In this document: in pieces, positions 62,201-64,000 of the stretch | Position numbering within the stretch: the first letter of the stretch is position 1 | Layout: every line of letters begins with the position of its first letter | From: Lentzea guizhouensis | GTDB taxonomy: Bacteria; Actinomycetota; Actinomycetes; Mycobacteriales; Pseudonocardiaceae | DNA: 64,000 nt | Assembly: GCF_001701025.1 (NCBI RefSeq) | Contig: NZ_CP016793.1 | Location: forward strand, 9,734,001-9,798,000 | Direction of reading: 5' to 3' | Position numbers and translations under genes: made by a program | The notes under the pieces: generated by a model | The model's input: only the letters and a program-made list of their open reading frames with translations | Told to the model about the DNA's origin: nothing | The model's database searches: none

Positions 62201-63274
62201 GTCGCGCCAGGTGCCGGTCCACTCGGGACTCGGGTCGATCTTGGCGTTGGCCTTGGTCTCCTTGTAGGTCACCACGGTGCGGTGGTCCACCGGCGAGGAG
62301 CCGAGGCTCGGTGCCCAGCGGTGCTTCCAGAAGACCTCGTTGCCGGTCATGAACGCCAGGTGCACGCCGGCGGCGCGGGCGTTCTCCACGGCGGTGCGCT
62401 GTTCCCTGGACCAGTACTCGTCGTGGCCGACGGCCATGAACACCTTGTGGTTGAGGATCAGGTTGCCGCGCCGGGCGGTGTCGGCGTTGGTGGTGTAGCT
62501 GACGTCGTAGCCGTTCTTCTCGAGCCACGTCAGCATCGGCACTTCGGCGTTGAAGATGAAGTTCTCGTCACCGGTGTTCGCGACCGGGCGGTTGTAGCTC
62601 ACCGCGTAGGCCGAGCCGGCGTCGCCGGGGCCGGTGCCGTAGTAGAGGCTGTTGCCGCCGTAGCGGTTGTAGGCGTGCCAGGTGGCGTCCGAGGTCTGGA
62701 AGAAGATCTTCGACTGGCTCGAGTCGTCGCGGATGACGAACGCGATCTCGTTCTCGCCACCGGTGTCGTTGCGGTGCAGCACGGCGTAGTACAGGCCGGA
62801 CACGGTGTCAGCGGGCACGTCCCAGGTGAGCGAGACGGCCCAGTTGCCGCAGTCGACGAGCGCGGTCGCCGAGTCGGTGAGGCAGTTGACCGGCTGGTTC
62901 TGCGGCGTGGTGCGGTTGAGCTGCTTGACCAGCCTGGCACCGGCGCCGCCGTAGTAGCCGAGCCGGAAGATGTCGAGCCGGTAGGACGACGCGTCGGTCT
63001 TGACCTTGAAGTGGACCTGGCCGCCGGGCGTCGAGCTGATGTCGGTCGTGTAGCCGACGATCGAGTCGTCGAGCGAGTTCAACGACCAGTTGGCGTTGCC
63101 GGCTTTGGTGTTCTCGCACGCGACCTTGTTCACCACCGGTGCGTCACACGGCGCCGCATGCGCGGCCGGAGCGAGTACCGCCGCCGGCACGACGACCGCG
63201 GCAGCGAGCACAGCCACGGCTGTCACTTTCGCACCCATTGATCTCAGGCGTCTCCTGGGATCGAACAAGGACAT
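59261..63274 (-). CDS. Giant secreted protein: DMF-beta-like domain plus three DUF4082
   Basis: A 1337-residue secreted protein. A signal peptide ends near residue 41 (APAAHAA). Residues about 50-520 match the N,N-dimethylformamidase beta-subunit-like domain (GNLILNHKVFMAVGHDEYWSREQR, LAFMTGNEVFWKHRW). Then an Ig-like domain with a CPC-type start, and three DUF4082 domains (about 650-800, 910-1065 and 1180-1337), each ending GV-x-RGG...NYWVD, separated by two SbsA/Big_5 Ig-like domains (about 806-905, 1075-1170). The three repeats are similar but not identical. It probably coats the cell surface or binds exopolysaccharide. The alternative start is ATG 63238. No transmembrane end or sortase motif is visible. 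Confidence 0.88.
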   Translation of the reverse strand: MSLFDPRRRLRSMGAKVTAVAVLAAAVVVPAAVLAPAAHAAPCDAPVVNKVACENTKAGNANWSLNSLDDSIVGYTTDISSTPGGQVHFKVKTDASSYRLDIFRLGYYGGAGARLVKQLNRTTPQNQPVNCLTDSATALVDCGNWAVSLTWDVPADTVSGLYYAVLHRNDTGGENEIAFVIRDDSSQSKIFFQTSDATWHAYNRYGGNSLYYGTGPGDAGSAYAVSYNRPVANTGDENFIFNAEVPMLTWLEKNGYDVSYTTNADTARRGNLILNHKVFMAVGHDEYWSREQRTAVENARAAGVHLAFMTGNEVFWKHRWAPSLGSSPVDHRTVVTYKETKANAKIDPSPEWTGTWRDPRFTSSPNGANPENALLGQIFTVNGRRDDSLAVPAAYGKMRLWRHTPLASMTTGSYSFKPGTLGYEWDSVEDNGFQPAGVAQLSRTTVTMDGQYVLQNHGDRYASGTKTHALTLYKHASGALVFGAGTVQWAWGLDDEHAFRTDEPTSDVRIKQATVNLLADMGVQPTTIESGLTAASASTDTAPPSVAFGTTNSPTVGTGYSFNGTVIDSSGRVAGVEVSVDNGSTWHPANWTAGTASWSYTHTFSSAGAVTLKVRAVDDSANLSAEVNRAVTVLARDCPCTIWTENATPAVPSTNDGGAIELGVKFQSSVNGYVRGVRFYKGTGNTGVHTGSLWSATGTRLATGTFTAETATGWQTLTFPTAVQISAGTTYVASYFAPNGHYAGDADYFTSSAVGLEPLSAPKGVSGNPNGVFRGGSSGFPTDSYRNANYWVDPIFALDPGPDTRAPGTLSTDPLNNQGSVSLTPAVSITFDEPVTPSSAQILVNGPNGGVSGTISVAANGMKATFTPNNPLAPGTTYDVSGRATDLSGNTPSPTLWSFTTGNPRGATCPCTVWDDFAAPAVNAVSDTAAVEVGTKVRFDGRGQVLGVRFYKGFGNSGTHTGSLWSSSGQRLATGTFSGESTSGWQTLTFTQPVEVQANTTYVVSYYAPNGRYSATGGSFNSSHDYNSLHALKSGADGPNGVYRYGAGGGFPTSTYNSTNYWVDVIWRNGANGDSTPPTVTGRTPAPGATGVALNTTVSATFSEPVDVSSAQLSLKDPGAAGTSGAFSISGDGRTVTWTPDAPLAPGTQYAAEMRISDVNGNAMTGPATWSFTTTSTATCPCSLFSAAALPAVTSSNDTNAYELGVRFTAAVNGHVSGVKFYKGAGNTGTHTGSLWASNGTRLATGTFVNETATGWQTLVFDTPVPITAGQTYVASYTTTTGRYSADAGYFNRSAVSSPPLAAAASPNGVFRGGSGFPGDTFGGANYWVDVVFTPGS

Positions 63275-63419
63275 GGGCGTCTACCTCTTCCTGAACTACT
63301 GCCCCAGACGATGGTTTGGCACGAGCACCGCCGTCGCACCCCAGCCGGCTCTCCCACCAGCCTGAAGCGACTCTCCACAGTGAACTTCGGGCCGATCCTC
63401 GCCTTCGTTACAACGAAAA

Positions 63420-63460
63420 CCGCTGAGCGGCCTAATACTTCCGATTAGGCCGATCAGCGG
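63420..63460 (-). terminator. Terminator hairpin after the DUF11 gene
   Basis: Arms cggcctaat/attaggccg around acttccg, prolonged by ccgctga/tcagcgg after a small interruption. It lies 40 bases past the stop at 63500 on the minus strand and could end that transcript. Confidence 0.6.
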
Positions 63461-63499
63461 AATCACTTGTGTCACAACGCCTTGACGGAAAGCGATCAA

Positions 63500-64000
63500 T
63501 CACCGGCAGCTGACGAGAACCAGGCTGACGACTGTGCACTGTGTACTCGCGGCGTCATTGCCCGTGTTCGGGTCGACCGGGTCCGAACCAGTGCGTGCGG
63601 CCCGGAACCGGTGGTCCAGTCCGATGTTCAGCAACCGCACCGGAACCGTGAAGGCGAGCTTCGCGCTCGCTCCCGGCGCGAGGTGCGGCACCGGACAGGT
63701 CACCGTGTTGCCACTCGCGGTGCACGTGCCGTTTGCCGCCGAGACGCCCTGCGGCAGGGTCGTGGTCACCACGCCGCCGAGCAACGCGTTGGGGCCGTGG
63801 TTGGTCACGTCGACGGTGAAGTCGATGCGGGACACCAGGAGCCCGAGCCGCGGCGTACCGGTGATCTTGGCGACCTGGAGGTCGGCCTCGGTGTGGACGG
63901 TCAGCTGTGGACCGTCCACCGGGAACGTCGCGTAGTTGGTGCCGAACAGCTGCGCCTGCAGCGTGCCGGTTCCGCCGACCGCGTCCTGCTTGACCGCGAG
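63500..64000 (-). CDS. DUF11-type surface protein, C-terminal part (truncated by window edge)
   Basis: The reading frame is open from the right edge at 64000 to the stop at 63500, 166 residues. It reads LAVKQDAVGGTGTLQAQLFGTNYATFPVDGP and then one DUF11 repeat: VDVTNHGPNALLGGVVTTTLPQGVSAANGTC, CPVPHLAPGASAKLAFTVPV, ending with DPVDPNTGNDAAST. DUF11 repeats form beta-sandwich stalks on secreted or surface proteins. The start lies outside this window. Confidence 0.7.
   Translation of the reverse strand, partial: LAVKQDAVGGTGTLQAQLFGTNYATFPVDGPQLTVHTEADLQVAKITGTPRLGLLVSRIDFTVDVTNHGPNALLGGVVTTTLPQGVSAANGTCTASGNTVTCPVPHLAPGASAKLAFTVPVRLLNIGLDHRFRAARTGSDPVDPNTGNDAASTQCTVVSLVLVSCR

Noticed and set aside
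59234..63241. Open frame of 1335 residues on the plus strand across the DUF4082 gene
   Set aside because: Antisense shadow: Arg/Val/Gly-rich without domains or ribosome site, while the minus strand has a signal peptide and recognisable domains.
1..64000. CRISPR arrays, rRNA, tRNA, prophage or complete insertion sequences
   Set aside because: Read on both strands without finding regular spacer repeats, rRNA motifs, tRNA T-loops with acceptor stems, phage structural genes or paired terminal repeats around a full transposase.

Overview
The window is GC-rich (about 70%) single-chromosome-type DNA from an actinomycete. Pervasive GTG starts, ATGA/GTGA gene overlaps, a SARP regulator, an IdeR/DmdR-type iron box, a B12 riboswitch in front of a class I ribonucleotide reductase, DUF4082/DMF-beta secreted proteins and MbtH-like and phosphopantetheinyl-transferase genes all fit a filamentous member of the Pseudonocardiales (Lentzea/Saccharothrix-like). 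That placement is an inference from gene content, not from a marker gene. No rRNA, tRNA, CRISPR array or intact insertion sequence was seen.

Layout. 0-5.4 kb: a glutamine-synthetase-family ligase, a Ski2-like DUF3516 helicase and two small unknowns. 5.7-10 kb: a LytTR response regulator, a DUF485-like membrane protein, an acetate-type sodium symporter and a LytS-type kinase, forming one transport/sensing operon. 10-17.5 kb: an IS5-transposase-derived fusion gene, a metallophosphoesterase with a Sfp-type phosphopantetheinyl transferase, then two amidohydrolase-fold proteins translationally coupled to a sugar ABC importer (binding protein plus two permeases, no ATPase). 17.5-25 kb: an AfsR-like SARP/NB-ARC/TPR regulator, two tandem secreted ricin-type lectins with SARP-like heptamer repeats in front of them, a glutamate-cysteine-ligase-like enzyme and a secreted GH5 endoglucanase. 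25-29 kb: a tightly packed MoxR ATPase / metallopeptidase-like VWA protein / DUF3800-like protein / methyltransferase operon. 29-33.5 kb: an iron-box-linked orphan condensation-domain fragment, small conserved genes, an atypical SDR and a divergent LysG-LysE pair. 33.5-42.8 kb: cobalamin riboswitch with nrdA and a class Ic-like nrdB, idi, an orphan MbtH-like gene, an ECF sigma with its partner, a Ser/Thr kinase, CorA and an enoyl-CoA hydratase. 42.8-43.2 kb: a large nested palindrome. 43.2-59.2 kb: an exopolysaccharide locus of the Wzx/Wzy type (UDP-sugar dehydrogenase, six glycosyltransferases, deacetylase, chain-length protein, polymerase/ligase, flippase, MFS, beta-propeller and beta-helix secreted proteins). 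59.2-64 kb: a 1337-residue secreted DMF-beta/DUF4082 protein and a truncated DUF11 surface protein.

Four genes between 6.2 and 19.4 kb (response regulator, transposase-derived gene, phosphopantetheinyl transferase, SARP) are each interrupted by apparent loss of one or a few G/C bases, while everything from 20 kb on reads through cleanly. The flanking protein sequence is fully conserved in every case, so sequencing error is as likely as real decay; this should be settled before any of these is called a pseudogene.

The most notable observations are the 11-bp-phased heptamers upstream of the lectin pair, the iron box on the truncated condensation-domain gene, the nested palindrome at 42.9 kb, the class Ic signature in NrdB under a B12 riboswitch, the active/degenerate amidohydrolase pair, and the MoxR-VWA-DUF3800-methyltransferase operon.
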